NCBI GenBank assembly: GCA_023412495.1
Contig: JAEYNP010000036.1
Span: 73,445 to 137,444, forward strand
Length of the DNA: 64,000 nt
Origin: Pseudomonadota bacterium
GTDB lineage: Bacteria; Desulfobacterota; Desulfobulbia; Desulfobulbales; Desulfocapsaceae
Reading direction: 5' to 3'
Shown piece by piece: positions 45,649 to 54,248 of the stretch (the stretch's first letter is position 1; each line of letters begins with the position of its first letter). The translations under genes and the position numbers were made by a program. The notes under the pieces are model-generated. The model was not told the DNA's origin, did not search any database, and worked only from the letters and a program-made list of their open reading frames with translations.

Positions 45649-46070
45649 GTTCCTTCCAAATGAGATTCAACGATGTAAACGAAAGAGCCGGCGGCCGCCG
45701 TAACCCCGTCCGCCCGTGTCAGTTTGAACGTTCCCGGCAGTCCGGCAGGGCTCGCGGCCAGGGCGATACTGACCGTCACCCGTTCATCCGGGCCGATCAT
45801 GCCCTTGAATTTCGTCTTCTCGTACCTCAACGGCGCAAGTTTTTTCCCCACGGCGCATTCGGCGAGCCAGCGCACCGCCGCCAGTTGGACGATGGCCGGC
45901 AGGATCGGCATTTCCGGGAAATGCCCGGCAAAGCCCACATAATCCGCCGGGAAGACGAAGTCGGCGGAAGCCTGGATGCGTTCGCTCTCCTCTCCCTCGA
46001 CCCGCCATCCCAGCCAGCAGAAGGGCAGCGCCCCATACAATGACTTATCCTCGCTCCTCGATTCGCTCAC
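45645..46070 (-). CDS. hotdog-fold 3-hydroxyacyl-ACP dehydratase (ApeI-like)
   Basis: 141 residues from a GTG that overlaps the stop of the previous gene (GTGA); the longer open frame upstream is that gene read out of phase. The hotdog motif GHFPEMPILPAIVQL carries the FabZ-like helix and histidine. It should dehydrate 3-hydroxyacyl-ACP intermediates, helping to build double bonds. Of the three hotdog proteins in this cluster it is the one with a GHFP signature. Confidence 0.82.
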   Translation of the reverse strand: MSESRSEDKSLYGALPFCWLGWRVEGEESERIQASADFVFPADYVGFAGHFPEMPILPAIVQLAAVRWLAECAVGKKLAPLRYEKTKFKGMIGPDERVTVSIALAASPAGLPGTFKLTRADGVTAAAGSFVYIVESHLEGT

Positions 46071-46633
46071 CGCCCTGTTTCCATACGTATGAGTTTCACC
46101 TTCACCCCCAGCCACGGCTGATGGTAGACCACAGCAGTCTCGCCCGTCCCCGCCGATTCTCCCGACTCCCCGGTTATCCTCCAGACTATGAAGGGCCCGG
46201 CCTGGCCGTATTTGACGGCAGAGCCGTCCTCGCCCGCCTCGCGGCACAGCCGGTAGAACCAGGAACCGGCACAGGGCAGCCGGTCCGGCTCCTGCAGATA
46301 GATCCGGGCCAGGGCCTCGGCCAGAAACGGGGGCAGCCCCGATTCCCGCAGGGGCCCGCTCTCCTGCAGCATTTTGAAGCTGCCGTCCCCCGCCACCTCC
46401 GCCTGCAGCAGTTTCACCCCGGTTGCATCGAGAAGAACGTAATCGAGGCCGGAGGCCGTCTCCCGCACCCCCAAGAGACCGGAAAACCGTAATCTGTCCC
46501 AGCGCTCGATCCGGATATTCAGCAGGCGTCCCGGTCGATCTTCTCCGGGATCACCGGATGTAAAAACCGTCCGGGGCAGACTGCAGGAGAGCAAAAACGG
46601 CAGAGTGCAGCACAGCAGCAAAAACGTTCTCAT
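46067..46633 (-). CDS. DUF3261 lipoprotein
   Basis: 188 residues. A lipobox (LPFLLSCSLP, Cys17) marks a lipoprotein signal. The domain (RFSGLLGVRETASGLDYVLLDATGVKLL) matches DUF3261, a family found in aryl-polyene-type clusters beside an MMPL exporter and a LolA-like protein. A role in moving the finished lipid to the outer membrane is inferred from that company. It overlaps both neighbours by 4 bp. Confidence 0.85.
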   Translation of the reverse strand: MRTFLLLCCTLPFLLSCSLPRTVFTSGDPGEDRPGRLLNIRIERWDRLRFSGLLGVRETASGLDYVLLDATGVKLLQAEVAGDGSFKMLQESGPLRESGLPPFLAEALARIYLQEPDRLPCAGSWFYRLCREAGEDGSAVKYGQAGPFIVWRITGESGESAGTGETAVVYHQPWLGVKVKLIRMETGR

Positions 46634-49035
46634 CGACCCGCTTCCTTTTGGCCGATTACCAGCAGTGACGGGCTGACCAGCAGCGCCGTCGGCCAGGATA
46701 TGCCGATGCCTACCAGTACTGTCATGCCCAGGGCATGCAGGGCCGGATGGTGGGCAAAGGCGAGCACGCCGAAGCCGATCAGGGTGCTCACCGCGCAGAG
46801 GCTCACGCCCCGGACGGGCGCGCTTTCCGTCCCTGCCAGCTTGGCGCAGACGATGAAAATGCCGTAGTCGACGGAGAGGCCGATGACCATGACTCCCATG
46901 ATGAGGTGCATCATATTCAATTGGCCGTCGGTCAGGTAGCAGAAAATGGACATGGCGGCCAGCGCCGATATCACCGGGGCAAGCGCCGCCGCCGCCGCGC
47001 GGCCGTTTCGGAACTCGAGGACGACCAGCAGGGTGATAATGAGCCCGGCGGCGAGCGACAAAGTGACCACATCATGGCGCAGCAGCCGTTCCACCTCCGC
47101 CCGCCATTTCTGGTTGGCAAGCACCGTGATCCCCGCCTCCCGCTCGTCGAATTCCAGAAGCTTCGCCAGCAGCCGGTCATCGATGGCGACGGTGGTCATG
47201 GCGAGATACGAGCCCTCCGCGGAATCGCCCTCGGCCGGAGTCTTCAGCATCGAGGAAAAGAGCGGCTGCAGCGGACCGCCCAGGAAGTTCTCCGGCGACA
47301 GGGGTTGCGGCTCCTCGTCCAACCATGCGAGAAATGGGTCGAAGGCCGTTTCGGCAAAGCCCCGGGCGGCGGCGGCCTCGGCGAATTGCCGGTCGAAGTC
47401 CGGCCGGTGGGTTGCCCAGAACTGGTGCCAGCCCTCACGGTTTTTCGCCTGCGCCGCAGGCCCCGGCAGGAGCGGGGCGAAGGACTGGAATTTTTCCGCC
47501 CCCTGCGTCTTGAGATACTGATATACAAAATAGTTGCGGTCGAGCATCTCCCCGAGACTGTCGCCGGTGGCCAGGACGAAGGCCTGCTCCCCTCCTCCTC
47601 CCCATGTCGCGATAAAGCGGCGCTCGTCCTCCTTCACCCGGATATCGGGAACATCGAGCGCCCGCAGGTCGCCGTTGTAGTGCAGCTGCGGCCAGGACAG
47701 CGCGCCCAGGACCAGCAGCACCAGCCAGCCGAGCAGCACGAGACCGGGCCGCCTGGGGGTCAGGAAGGCCAGCCAGTTCACCTGCATGACTTTGCGCCGT
47801 TTTTTGGGACGAGCCGGGGCGATCGCCGGTATGACCAGACAGGCGCACACTGCCGCAAAGGCGATACCGAAGAAGGCCAGCAGCGCCATCTGCCGGTGAC
47901 TCGGCACCTGTGAGAAGAGCAGCACCATGAATACCGAACCGGTGGTCACAAAGGCGTAGAGCATCGGCCTCGCAACCTTTCTTATCGCCTCGCGCGGGTT
48001 TCCCTCGTGCTCTCTCAGTGCGAAATAGAGGTGGATGGAATAATCGACGGCGATCCCCAGAAGGACGATGCCGAAGCCCAGGGCCAGGCCACTCAGCTTG
48101 CCGTGGAAGAACGTGGTGAGCCCGATGGCCATGGGTGCTGCGAGATACGGCACGCCCACCACCACCAAGGCCCGGATGTCGCGCAGGGCGAGGATGAACA
48201 CCAGGGCCAGCAACACCGTGGCGATCGGCAGCAGCGTCCGCAGGTCCGCCTCTATCGATCGGCTGTTGGCAAGGGTATGGGGAAGACTGCCGATGACGCT
48301 CAGCTCGATGCCATCGGCGAGGGCCTCACGAGAGGCATCGGCGAGGATCTGCTCGATCTCCTTGGCCTGGGACGAATCGGTGAGCGAGCCCTGGCTTTGA
48401 GCCACCAGGAGGCAACTCAGGCCGTCCTTGCTCATGAAAAAACCGTCGTCGATCCGCACCGAAAACTCAGAGCGCATGAGGTTCAGCTTCGTCAGCGCAA
48501 GCATCGTGAGACCCAGGGGATCGAACTGCACCTGCTGCTTGAGCGCTATCCCCGTCGGGCTGTTCAACAGGGCAAAAGATTTCTGCAGGCCGTTCTTTAT
48601 GCCCTCCGGCGCAACCATGGCCTCCAGGGCCTGCAGATCGCCGGCCTCGAAGAGCAGCGGCAGGGACGGCTGCAGGCTGGCGAACAGGGAAAACTCGTAG
48701 CCCTCCGGCAGACGTGACAGGACATAGGAGAACCGCCCGCTCTCCGCCAGCAGATCGCCAAGTTTCCGGGTGCTTTCCTGTAGTGCATGCTTGCCTACCG
48801 GCGAGGGGATGCCGTCCGCATGGGCGGTGGAGACTGTGATATAGAGCCGATCGACCAGCCCCATCCGCTGCAGCATCCGCAGGTCGCCCCGCACCGCTTC
48901 GCCCGGCAGCAGGTCGAAGGCATCGTCGCTCAACCGCAGGTCGCGGCTGAAAAAGAGGCCGACGATGACAGCTGTGACAACGATGAACCAACGCAGGATT
49001 GCCGCCCTTCCAGGAGCCTGTCGGATTATAGCCAT
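46630..49035 (-). CDS. MMPL-family lipid exporter
   Basis: 801 residues, a duplicated RND/MMPL fold with about 12 transmembrane helices and two periplasmic domains. The fourth-helix region has GFGIVLLGIAVDYSIHLYF and the second half has MVIGLSVDYGIFIVCAK. Such exporters move lipids such as aryl polyenes across the inner membrane. I chose the ATG behind GAGGAAAAA; an in-frame ATG seven codons earlier has no site. Codons 3-8 form one arm of the inverted-repeat element upstream, so the N-terminal IIRQAP is encoded by that repeat. Confidence 0.9.
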   Translation of the reverse strand: MAIIRQAPGRAAILRWFIVVTAVIVGLFFSRDLRLSDDAFDLLPGEAVRGDLRMLQRMGLVDRLYITVSTAHADGIPSPVGKHALQESTRKLGDLLAESGRFSYVLSRLPEGYEFSLFASLQPSLPLLFEAGDLQALEAMVAPEGIKNGLQKSFALLNSPTGIALKQQVQFDPLGLTMLALTKLNLMRSEFSVRIDDGFFMSKDGLSCLLVAQSQGSLTDSSQAKEIEQILADASREALADGIELSVIGSLPHTLANSRSIEADLRTLLPIATVLLALVFILALRDIRALVVVGVPYLAAPMAIGLTTFFHGKLSGLALGFGIVLLGIAVDYSIHLYFALREHEGNPREAIRKVARPMLYAFVTTGSVFMVLLFSQVPSHRQMALLAFFGIAFAAVCACLVIPAIAPARPKKRRKVMQVNWLAFLTPRRPGLVLLGWLVLLVLGALSWPQLHYNGDLRALDVPDIRVKEDERRFIATWGGGGEQAFVLATGDSLGEMLDRNYFVYQYLKTQGAEKFQSFAPLLPGPAAQAKNREGWHQFWATHRPDFDRQFAEAAAARGFAETAFDPFLAWLDEEPQPLSPENFLGGPLQPLFSSMLKTPAEGDSAEGSYLAMTTVAIDDRLLAKLLEFDEREAGITVLANQKWRAEVERLLRHDVVTLSLAAGLIITLLVVLEFRNGRAAAAALAPVISALAAMSIFCYLTDGQLNMMHLIMGVMVIGLSVDYGIFIVCAKLAGTESAPVRGVSLCAVSTLIGFGVLAFAHHPALHALGMTVLVGIGISWPTALLVSPSLLVIGQKEAGR

Positions 49036-49146
49036 TTTTTCCTCGGATCGAGGCATTTTCGAAAATTAAGCGCAGTCATATTACGAACATTAATTTTCGA
49101 AAATAACGAAGAGATGGGGAAAAAGAGCATAATCCGACAGGCTCCT
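49012..49146. repeat. 135-bp inverted-repeat element between LolA-like and MMPL genes
   Basis: AGGAGCCTGTCGGATTAT at the left end is repeated exactly as its reverse complement at the right end (49129-49146), 18 bp. Inside, ATTTTCGAAAATTAA (49055-49069) is also matched inversely at 49090-49104. The AT-rich core contrasts with the GC-rich flanks. It looks like a MITE-type element or a large operon hairpin. No target-site duplication is seen. One arm supplies codons 3-8 of the exporter gene and the other meets the LolA-like stop. Confidence 0.7.
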
Positions 49147-49813
49147 AATCATCGGTGCCGCAGACAGTGAAGAGTATGTCCGGGGTGCTGCTGTTCAGCA
49201 CATAGGACTGGAAACTGATCGTGGTGGAGTCGCCGCCGGGTTCGGCGATTTCGACCTTCTCGGGCTGGCGGGCGGTCTTGTTGAAGGTGATGGCGATGGT
49301 GGTGATGAATTTTGCCACCGCCTCCTCCTTCGGGGTGATGGCCAGCGTATTCGGCCCCGTTTTTTCCATGTTGTAGAGGAATTCGAGCCTCGAGTAATCG
49401 CCCCCCAGCCACAGCCAAAGCTGTTCGGCCACGGTCCGCATGATCGGGTCGGAACCGAGATCGAAACTCACCGGAGGGGCGTCGGCGTTGCAGCGCATTC
49501 CTCGCTCGCCGCTGAAGATCAGTACCGAAGGCACGGGCGAGGTGAACTCCCAGCGCAGCCGATCGGGCCGGACCACGGTGAGGGATCCATGGAAGATCAC
49601 GGGTTCGGTGAAGAGAGCGAGCTTTCTCTCCTGGACGAAGGAGCTTGAGAAGGACCTGACCTCATCGGAGGCATCCTGGATCTCCTTCAAAAAACTCTGC
49701 AGTTCTTCATCCGAAGAAACCGCCTGCGACGCCGCCCCCAGGACCAGCAGGAAACAACACAGCAAAGAGGCCGAAAGACGACTGAAAAATCTTAAACAAT
49801 CACTGCTATTCAT
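49145..49813 (-). CDS. LolA-like outer membrane lipoprotein carrier
   Basis: 222 residues from the ATG that overlaps the end of the dehydratase gene; the longer upstream frame is spurious. A signal peptide (LSASLLCCFLLVLGAASQA) precedes a LolA-fold domain: SFSSSFVQERKLALFTEPVI and GSLTVVRPDRLRWEFTSPVP are typical. In aryl-polyene-type clusters a LolA-like protein accompanies the exporter and probably shuttles the product across the periplasm. Confidence 0.88.
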   Translation of the reverse strand: MNSSDCLRFFSRLSASLLCCFLLVLGAASQAVSSDEELQSFLKEIQDASDEVRSFSSSFVQERKLALFTEPVIFHGSLTVVRPDRLRWEFTSPVPSVLIFSGERGMRCNADAPPVSFDLGSDPIMRTVAEQLWLWLGGDYSRLEFLYNMEKTGPNTLAITPKEEAVAKFITTIAITFNKTARQPEKVEIAEPGGDSTTISFQSYVLNSSTPDILFTVCGTDD

Positions 49814-50261
49814 TGGGGCCGACGTCCTCCCACACTTTGATATCGCCTGCGGCGAGCAGCTCCGAATCGTCGAAGACCTCGCCGTGGATGACCTTGAGCG
49901 CGCCCAAGGCAATTTTTTCTTCCGTTTCGATCCGCACCGTCCTGCCCGAAATGGCCCGGCCGGGAAAGGTGAAGCCATCGATGCCCGCAAGCATGCCGCC
50001 GCGGACCGGCCGGCCGAGGACCAGGCCGTCGTAGCCGCTGGAGACGGCCGCAGCCTGGGCGATGAGCTCGATGAGATACTCCGGCATGAGGCGGCCCTCC
50101 GAGAGGCCGAGGCCGGCCTCGGGCAACGTTGCCATAACGGTCGCCCGGCCGCCCTCCCTGGCCGCCAGGGTCTCCACCAGGAGCATCGGCGGGCGATGGG
50201 GGGAAAGCCCCTCCGCCGGGCACGGCAGGACGGGGGCGGCAGAGGATTGCAGCCCTGTCAC
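49806..50261 (-). CDS. hotdog-fold 3-hydroxyacyl-ACP dehydratase (ApeP-like)
   Basis: 151 residues from a GTG overlapping the stop of the ketosynthase gene (GTGA). SPHRPPMLLVETLAA and MPEYLIELIAQAAAVSSGYD match the ApeP/hotdog dehydratase pattern. It shares the opening PHRxxM motif with the dehydratase that starts the plus operon, so those two are probably paralogues. It probably acts on ACP-bound intermediates. Confidence 0.8.
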   Translation of the reverse strand: MTGLQSSAAPVLPCPAEGLSPHRPPMLLVETLAAREGGRATVMATLPEAGLGLSEGRLMPEYLIELIAQAAAVSSGYDGLVLGRPVRGGMLAGIDGFTFPGRAISGRTVRIETEEKIALGALKVIHGEVFDDSELLAAGDIKVWEDVGPNE

Positions 50262-52417
50262 CGGCTGAGCTCCATGGCCGTAAGGCAGTCGCCGAGGCCG
50301 AGGATCAGGATAGTGTTCCGCGGCTCGAGGACGATCTCTTCGCCGGCGGAAAACACCCCGGGAACGACTCCCGACTCCAGCATGGAGGCGGCCAGGGCCG
50401 CTGCCACCGCCGAGGCGGAGGCGAATTCGCCGGTGAGTCTCCGGTAACGGACCAGAGGCGCCGTGAGACCGGCCTGCCGCGCGAACTCCGCGAGCTGGGC
50501 CTCGCCCTCCCCGGCCATGGCGGCCGGGATGCCCGCCATCAACAGGCCGCAACGGTCCCGCCAGCCATCGCCGAGAGCTGCCACGAGGTCGGTGACTGCA
50601 CCCGCCGCCCTGCCGCTTCCATAGTAGGCAATGGCGATGGTGCATTTGGCCCTTTCAGTCTCGCGGCTGACCACAAAGGACCCGCCGCCGTCGGCCAGAG
50701 GCGTACCCGGTGCGATCGAGCCGTCCAGCAGCGGGGAAAAGCTCTCATGTCCCTCGTCCGCCCCGAGCACGAAGGCCGGCTGATCGCCCGTCATCAGGCC
50801 GGCGGCGAGAAGGGCCTGCTCGAAGGAATAGTCGCCGCCGCTCGCCGTGATGTTGGGGCCGCTGGCGCCGAACATGATGGCCACCTGGCTGGCCGGGCCG
50901 TTATGGACGGAGCCGACGAAGTCGGTGGGGCTGGGAAACTGCTCCCGGGAAGAGGCGAGCCGGTCAAGAAAATCGTGGGTTTCCGACAAGGCCCCCCAGC
51001 CGGTGCCCATGAAGACGGAGTGAGGCTTGAGTCCGCCGTCCTGTTCATCCTGCGCCGACTTCAGCGCCGTCTTGGCGAGCGACAGGGTGAGGCGCGGCAG
51101 CCGTTTCAGCCGGCGGATCGACTGCGGGGGCAGGCTTGCCGAGATCGGCTCCTGGCCGACCAGGCCGGCAACAGTTCCGCCTGTCCGAATCTTCTCCATG
51201 GTGGCGGCGACGTCGCCAGCCCCGGTGAGGCAGGCATAGCCGTGGATAGTCAGAACCGAACCCTTCCGAGGCGCAGACTTGGGTGGAAACGACCCCGAAT
51301 TGCCGATGACGAGAGATCCATTGTTGCCGCCGAAGCCGAAGGAATTGGAAAGCACGGCTCCCACCTGCCGATCCTCGGGAATCGCGAGCGGCGTCACGCC
51401 CAGGTCGGGGTCGACCTCGACAAGGCCGGTATTGGCCGGCAGCAGCCCGCGCGAGACGGCGAGCGCCGAGACCACCGCCTCGATGGCCCCTGCAGCCGCC
51501 AGGCTGTGGCCGGTCGCCCCCTTGATCGAGGAGAGCGGCGGCGGGACGGCAAAGAGTTTCCGCACCGCCTTGGACTCGGCCAGGTCGTTGTCCGGTGTCC
51601 CGGTGCCGTGGAGGTTGATATAGCCGATATCTTCAGAAGTCAGTCCCGCATCGGCCAGCGCCGCGGACATCGCAGCCAAAGCTCCCTGCCCTTCCGGATG
51701 GGGCGCGGCGGGATGGTAGGCATCGCAGGAGAGGCCGACGCCGCCGAGCACGGCCAGCGCATCCGCCGGCTTTTCGGTGGTGAGGAGCAGCATTCCCGCC
51801 CCTTCGGCCACCGCCATGCCCGCCCGGTTCCGGTCGAGGGGCTTGCAGATGTTGCGGTCGACCAGCTGCAGGGAATGAAAACCGAAGTACGTCAGCCTGC
51901 ACAGGGAATCCACCCCGCCGACCAGCACCGTATTCGCTGAGCCCGAACGAAGCATGGCCAAGGCCACGGCGATGGCCACCACCCCCGAAGAACAGGCGGT
52001 GGAGACGGTGAGCGCGGGGCCGGTACAACGGAATTCGTCCGCGAGCAATTGGGCCACCGTGTTGAGGCCGTGGTAGCGGTAGCGTTTTTTGTCCTGCTCC
52101 CCGTCCCGGAGCAGCTGTTCGGTTACGGCGATGCCGCCGGTGGTTGTGCCGATTACGACGGCGTCGGGCGGCGCGGCGACCCCGCCCATGGCTTCCCTTG
52201 CGGCAATCAGCGCCAGCCGGTGGGTCCGCGGCAGAAATTCGTCCCCGCCCTGCCCGCCAAGGTTCTCGATCTGGCCGACCGGCAGCGGCGCGCCCTGAAG
52301 CAGGGGAAAAATCCGCAGCGGCCGGATAGCCGAGCGGTTCTCCCGCAGCATCGCCTCCGTGGCCGCTAGTCCCTCACCCAGGGAACTGACCACACCCGCG
52401 CCGCCGATATACATCAT
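50258..52417 (-). CDS. fused 3-oxoacyl-ACP synthase and chain-length-factor-like ketosynthase
   Basis: 719 residues. The N-terminal ketosynthase (about 1-375) has a complete triad: Cys142 (VSTACSSG), His270 (LHGTGTPDND) and His304 (GATGHSLAAAG). The C-terminal unit (about 390-719) has a ketosynthase N-domain fold but reads NITASGGDYSFEQAL at the nucleophile site, with Asp529 where the cysteine would be. It should be the non-catalytic partner, like a chain-length factor. In related clusters these are two proteins; here they are one. The two adjacent ATGs overlap the ACP stop. Confidence 0.88.
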   Translation of the reverse strand: MMYIGGAGVVSSLGEGLAATEAMLRENRSAIRPLRIFPLLQGAPLPVGQIENLGGQGGDEFLPRTHRLALIAAREAMGGVAAPPDAVVIGTTTGGIAVTEQLLRDGEQDKKRYRYHGLNTVAQLLADEFRCTGPALTVSTACSSGVVAIAVALAMLRSGSANTVLVGGVDSLCRLTYFGFHSLQLVDRNICKPLDRNRAGMAVAEGAGMLLLTTEKPADALAVLGGVGLSCDAYHPAAPHPEGQGALAAMSAALADAGLTSEDIGYINLHGTGTPDNDLAESKAVRKLFAVPPPLSSIKGATGHSLAAAGAIEAVVSALAVSRGLLPANTGLVEVDPDLGVTPLAIPEDRQVGAVLSNSFGFGGNNGSLVIGNSGSFPPKSAPRKGSVLTIHGYACLTGAGDVAATMEKIRTGGTVAGLVGQEPISASLPPQSIRRLKRLPRLTLSLAKTALKSAQDEQDGGLKPHSVFMGTGWGALSETHDFLDRLASSREQFPSPTDFVGSVHNGPASQVAIMFGASGPNITASGGDYSFEQALLAAGLMTGDQPAFVLGADEGHESFSPLLDGSIAPGTPLADGGGSFVVSRETERAKCTIAIAYYGSGRAAGAVTDLVAALGDGWRDRCGLLMAGIPAAMAGEGEAQLAEFARQAGLTAPLVRYRRLTGEFASASAVAAALAASMLESGVVPGVFSAGEEIVLEPRNTILILGLGDCLTAMELSR

Positions 52418-52686
52418 GACTCGGCGGAGGCCTTGGCTGAATGTTCCGCGATATAGGCGGCAAGGCCGGCGAGCGAGGCGAAGACCTTCTCGCCGACTTC
52501 CTGATTGTTGATGACGACCCCGTAGTCTTTTTCCACCATGACCACCATTTCCAGGACATCAATTGAGTCGATGCCGAGCTCGCCGCCCACCAACTGGGCA
52601 TTTTCGTCGAATGTTTCAGGAGTTACATCTTGAAGATTAAGGATATCTATGAGCTTTACTTTCAGCTCCGCGATGAGTTGTTGCAT
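52414..52686 (-). CDS. acyl carrier protein
   Basis: 90 residues. The phosphopantetheine serine lies in LGIDSIDVLEMV, and the helices before and after it fit an ACP fold. It carries the growing chain for the cluster ketosynthase, dehydratases and reductase. First gene of the minus operon, coupled to the ketosynthase by ATGA. No second ACP or phosphopantetheinyl transferase is in the window. Confidence 0.93.
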   Translation of the reverse strand: MQQLIAELKVKLIDILNLQDVTPETFDENAQLVGGELGIDSIDVLEMVVMVEKDYGVVINNQEVGEKVFASLAGLAAYIAEHSAKASAES

Positions 52687-53015
52687 AGAAGTCTATCTCA
52701 ATTTGAAGGGGGGCATCGGCAAGTTGGTAACTTTCGCAGCCGTAACTATCATGACCGAGGGAAAAAACTAGGGAATAGCGGAAAAAGACGAATGGTCGCT
52801 TCTGTTCGCACTCCCGGCGCGGAGAGTGGCAGGGATGGTTGCCCGACGACCGATTGTGGTGTATTCACTTGGCTATTTTCAAACGGCACGATAGAATTTA
52901 GACGATTTCCATATATAAACCAACAGGAATTTGTCACCCCCCTTCGCCGCGCCGCCGCTCGTCTTAGTGGTGGCGATTTCGGCCGGAATAAGGTATCAGT
53001 GTTCGGTTATCAGCC
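52687..53015. promoter_or_regulatory. divergent promoter region of the lipid cluster
   Basis: About 330 bp between the two divergent operons, richer in A+T than either side. It must hold promoters for both, so the halves are probably co-regulated. I could not fix boxes or operators with confidence, and no regulator gene is adjacent. Confidence 0.5.
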
Positions 53016-53450
53016 ATGAAAACTATAGCTCAATCCGATCTCACCCTGGAAGACCTGCTCCCTCATCGTGGCGACATGATGTTCGTGAGCGAGGTGATCC
53101 ATGTCGACCGCACGCACGCCCAGACCGTCTGCCGGGTGAATTCGCGTTGGCCCATGGCCGACGAGCGGGGCGTGCCGTCCCTGATGCTGGTCGAGCTTGC
53201 CGCCCAGACGGCGGGCGTCTGCAACGGCTGGGACCGGATCCAGACCAGGGGAATCGATTCCGATCCGTCCGGCTGGCTGGTGGGGATCAAAAAGGCCGAG
53301 TTCTTCATCGATTACCTGCCCATCGGCGGAGACATTGTATCAAGAGCTGAAAATATACATAATTACGAAAATCTTCGGGAAGTTTCCTGCGAGCAGCACC
53401 TGAACGACACGCTCATCGGCAGAATCGTTCTCCAGCTGTTCCAGGCTTGA
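53016..53450 (+). CDS. hotdog-fold 3-hydroxyacyl-ACP dehydratase (ApeP-like), plus operon
   Basis: 144 residues. LLPHRGDMMFVSEVIHV and SLMLVELAAQTAGVCNGWD align with the ApeP-like dehydratase of the minus operon. It is the third hotdog protein of the cluster and opens the plus operon, 13 bp before the ketoreductase. Position suggests the usual dehydratase-reductase pair of a type II fatty acid or polyene pathway. Confidence 0.8.
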   Translation: MKTIAQSDLTLEDLLPHRGDMMFVSEVIHVDRTHAQTVCRVNSRWPMADERGVPSLMLVELAAQTAGVCNGWDRIQTRGIDSDPSGWLVGIKKAEFFIDYLPIGGDIVSRAENIHNYENLREVSCEQHLNDTLIGRIVLQLFQA

Positions 53451-53463
53451 GGAAAGAAGGAAA

Positions 53464-54201
53464 ATGACCGAGACAATACACGAACGGGTCGCCATCGTCA
53501 CCGGCGGCAGCAAGGGCATCGGCCGGGCGATATGCGAGGAGCTGGCCCGGCAGGGCTATTACGTGGTCGCCAACTACATGCGGGACCAGGCCGGGGCGGA
53601 AGAGACGCTCGCGAAAATCGCCGCACTAGGCGGCCGGGGCGAGATCTACGGCTTTGACGTCCGGGACGGCGAGGCGGCGGAAAAGGCAGTGACCGACATC
53701 GCCGAGCGGCTGGGCGGCATCGACGTCCTGGTCAACAACGCCGGCATCATCGCCGACGGCCTGTTCATGATGATGCCGCCGGACAACTGGCGGTCGGTGA
53801 TCGACACCAGCCTGCACGGTTTCTACAATATGACTCGGCCGGTGATCGAGAAGATGGTGCGCAGGCGAAAGGGTTCCATCGTCTCCATCTCCTCGGCAAG
53901 CTCTATGATGGCCAACCGCGGCCAGGCCAACTATTCGGCGGCCAAAGCTGGGTTGAACGCGGCGAGCCGCTCGGTGGCCGCCGAAGTGGCCCGGCTCGGC
54001 ATCCGCATGAATGTCGTGGCCCCCGGCCTGATCGACACGGGCATGATCGAGGCCGCCCCGAAGGAGCAGATCAAGGCGATGATCCCCATGGCCCGGATCG
54101 GCAAGCCCGAGGAAGTGGCGAAGGTTGTGAGTTTTCTCTGTTCGGACGCGGCCTCCTACGTTACCGGGCAGGTAATTTCGGTAAACGGCGGCATGTTTTA
54201 G
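53464..54201 (+). CDS. fabG: 3-oxoacyl-ACP reductase (FabG-type SDR)
   Basis: 245 residues, NADPH-dependent short-chain dehydrogenase. The Rossmann motif TGGSKGIGRAI is near the start, NNAGI near residue 92, and the catalytic Ser-Tyr-Lys set in SISSASSMMANRGQANYSAAKAG. It reduces 3-oxoacyl-ACP in the elongation cycle. The symbol names the family; this is the cluster copy, not necessarily the housekeeping one. GAAGGAAA precedes the ATG. Confidence 0.92.
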   Translation: MTETIHERVAIVTGGSKGIGRAICEELARQGYYVVANYMRDQAGAEETLAKIAALGGRGEIYGFDVRDGEAAEKAVTDIAERLGGIDVLVNNAGIIADGLFMMMPPDNWRSVIDTSLHGFYNMTRPVIEKMVRRRKGSIVSISSASSMMANRGQANYSAAKAGLNAASRSVAAEVARLGIRMNVVAPGLIDTGMIEAAPKEQIKAMIPMARIGKPEEVAKVVSFLCSDAASYVTGQVISVNGGMF

Positions 54202-54248
54202 TCCCCCTCGCGAGTGGCGAGCCGCACTTATATAGCAACACAGGATTC

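Noticed and set aside
49814..49990. Upstream extension of the LolA-like protein
   Set aside because: It overlaps the dehydratase and would place a basic stretch before a proper signal peptide that begins at the chosen ATG.
50262..50645. Long N-terminal extension of the second dehydratase
   Set aside because: It is the ketosynthase 3' end in another frame; a GTG overlapping that stop fits the tight operon better.
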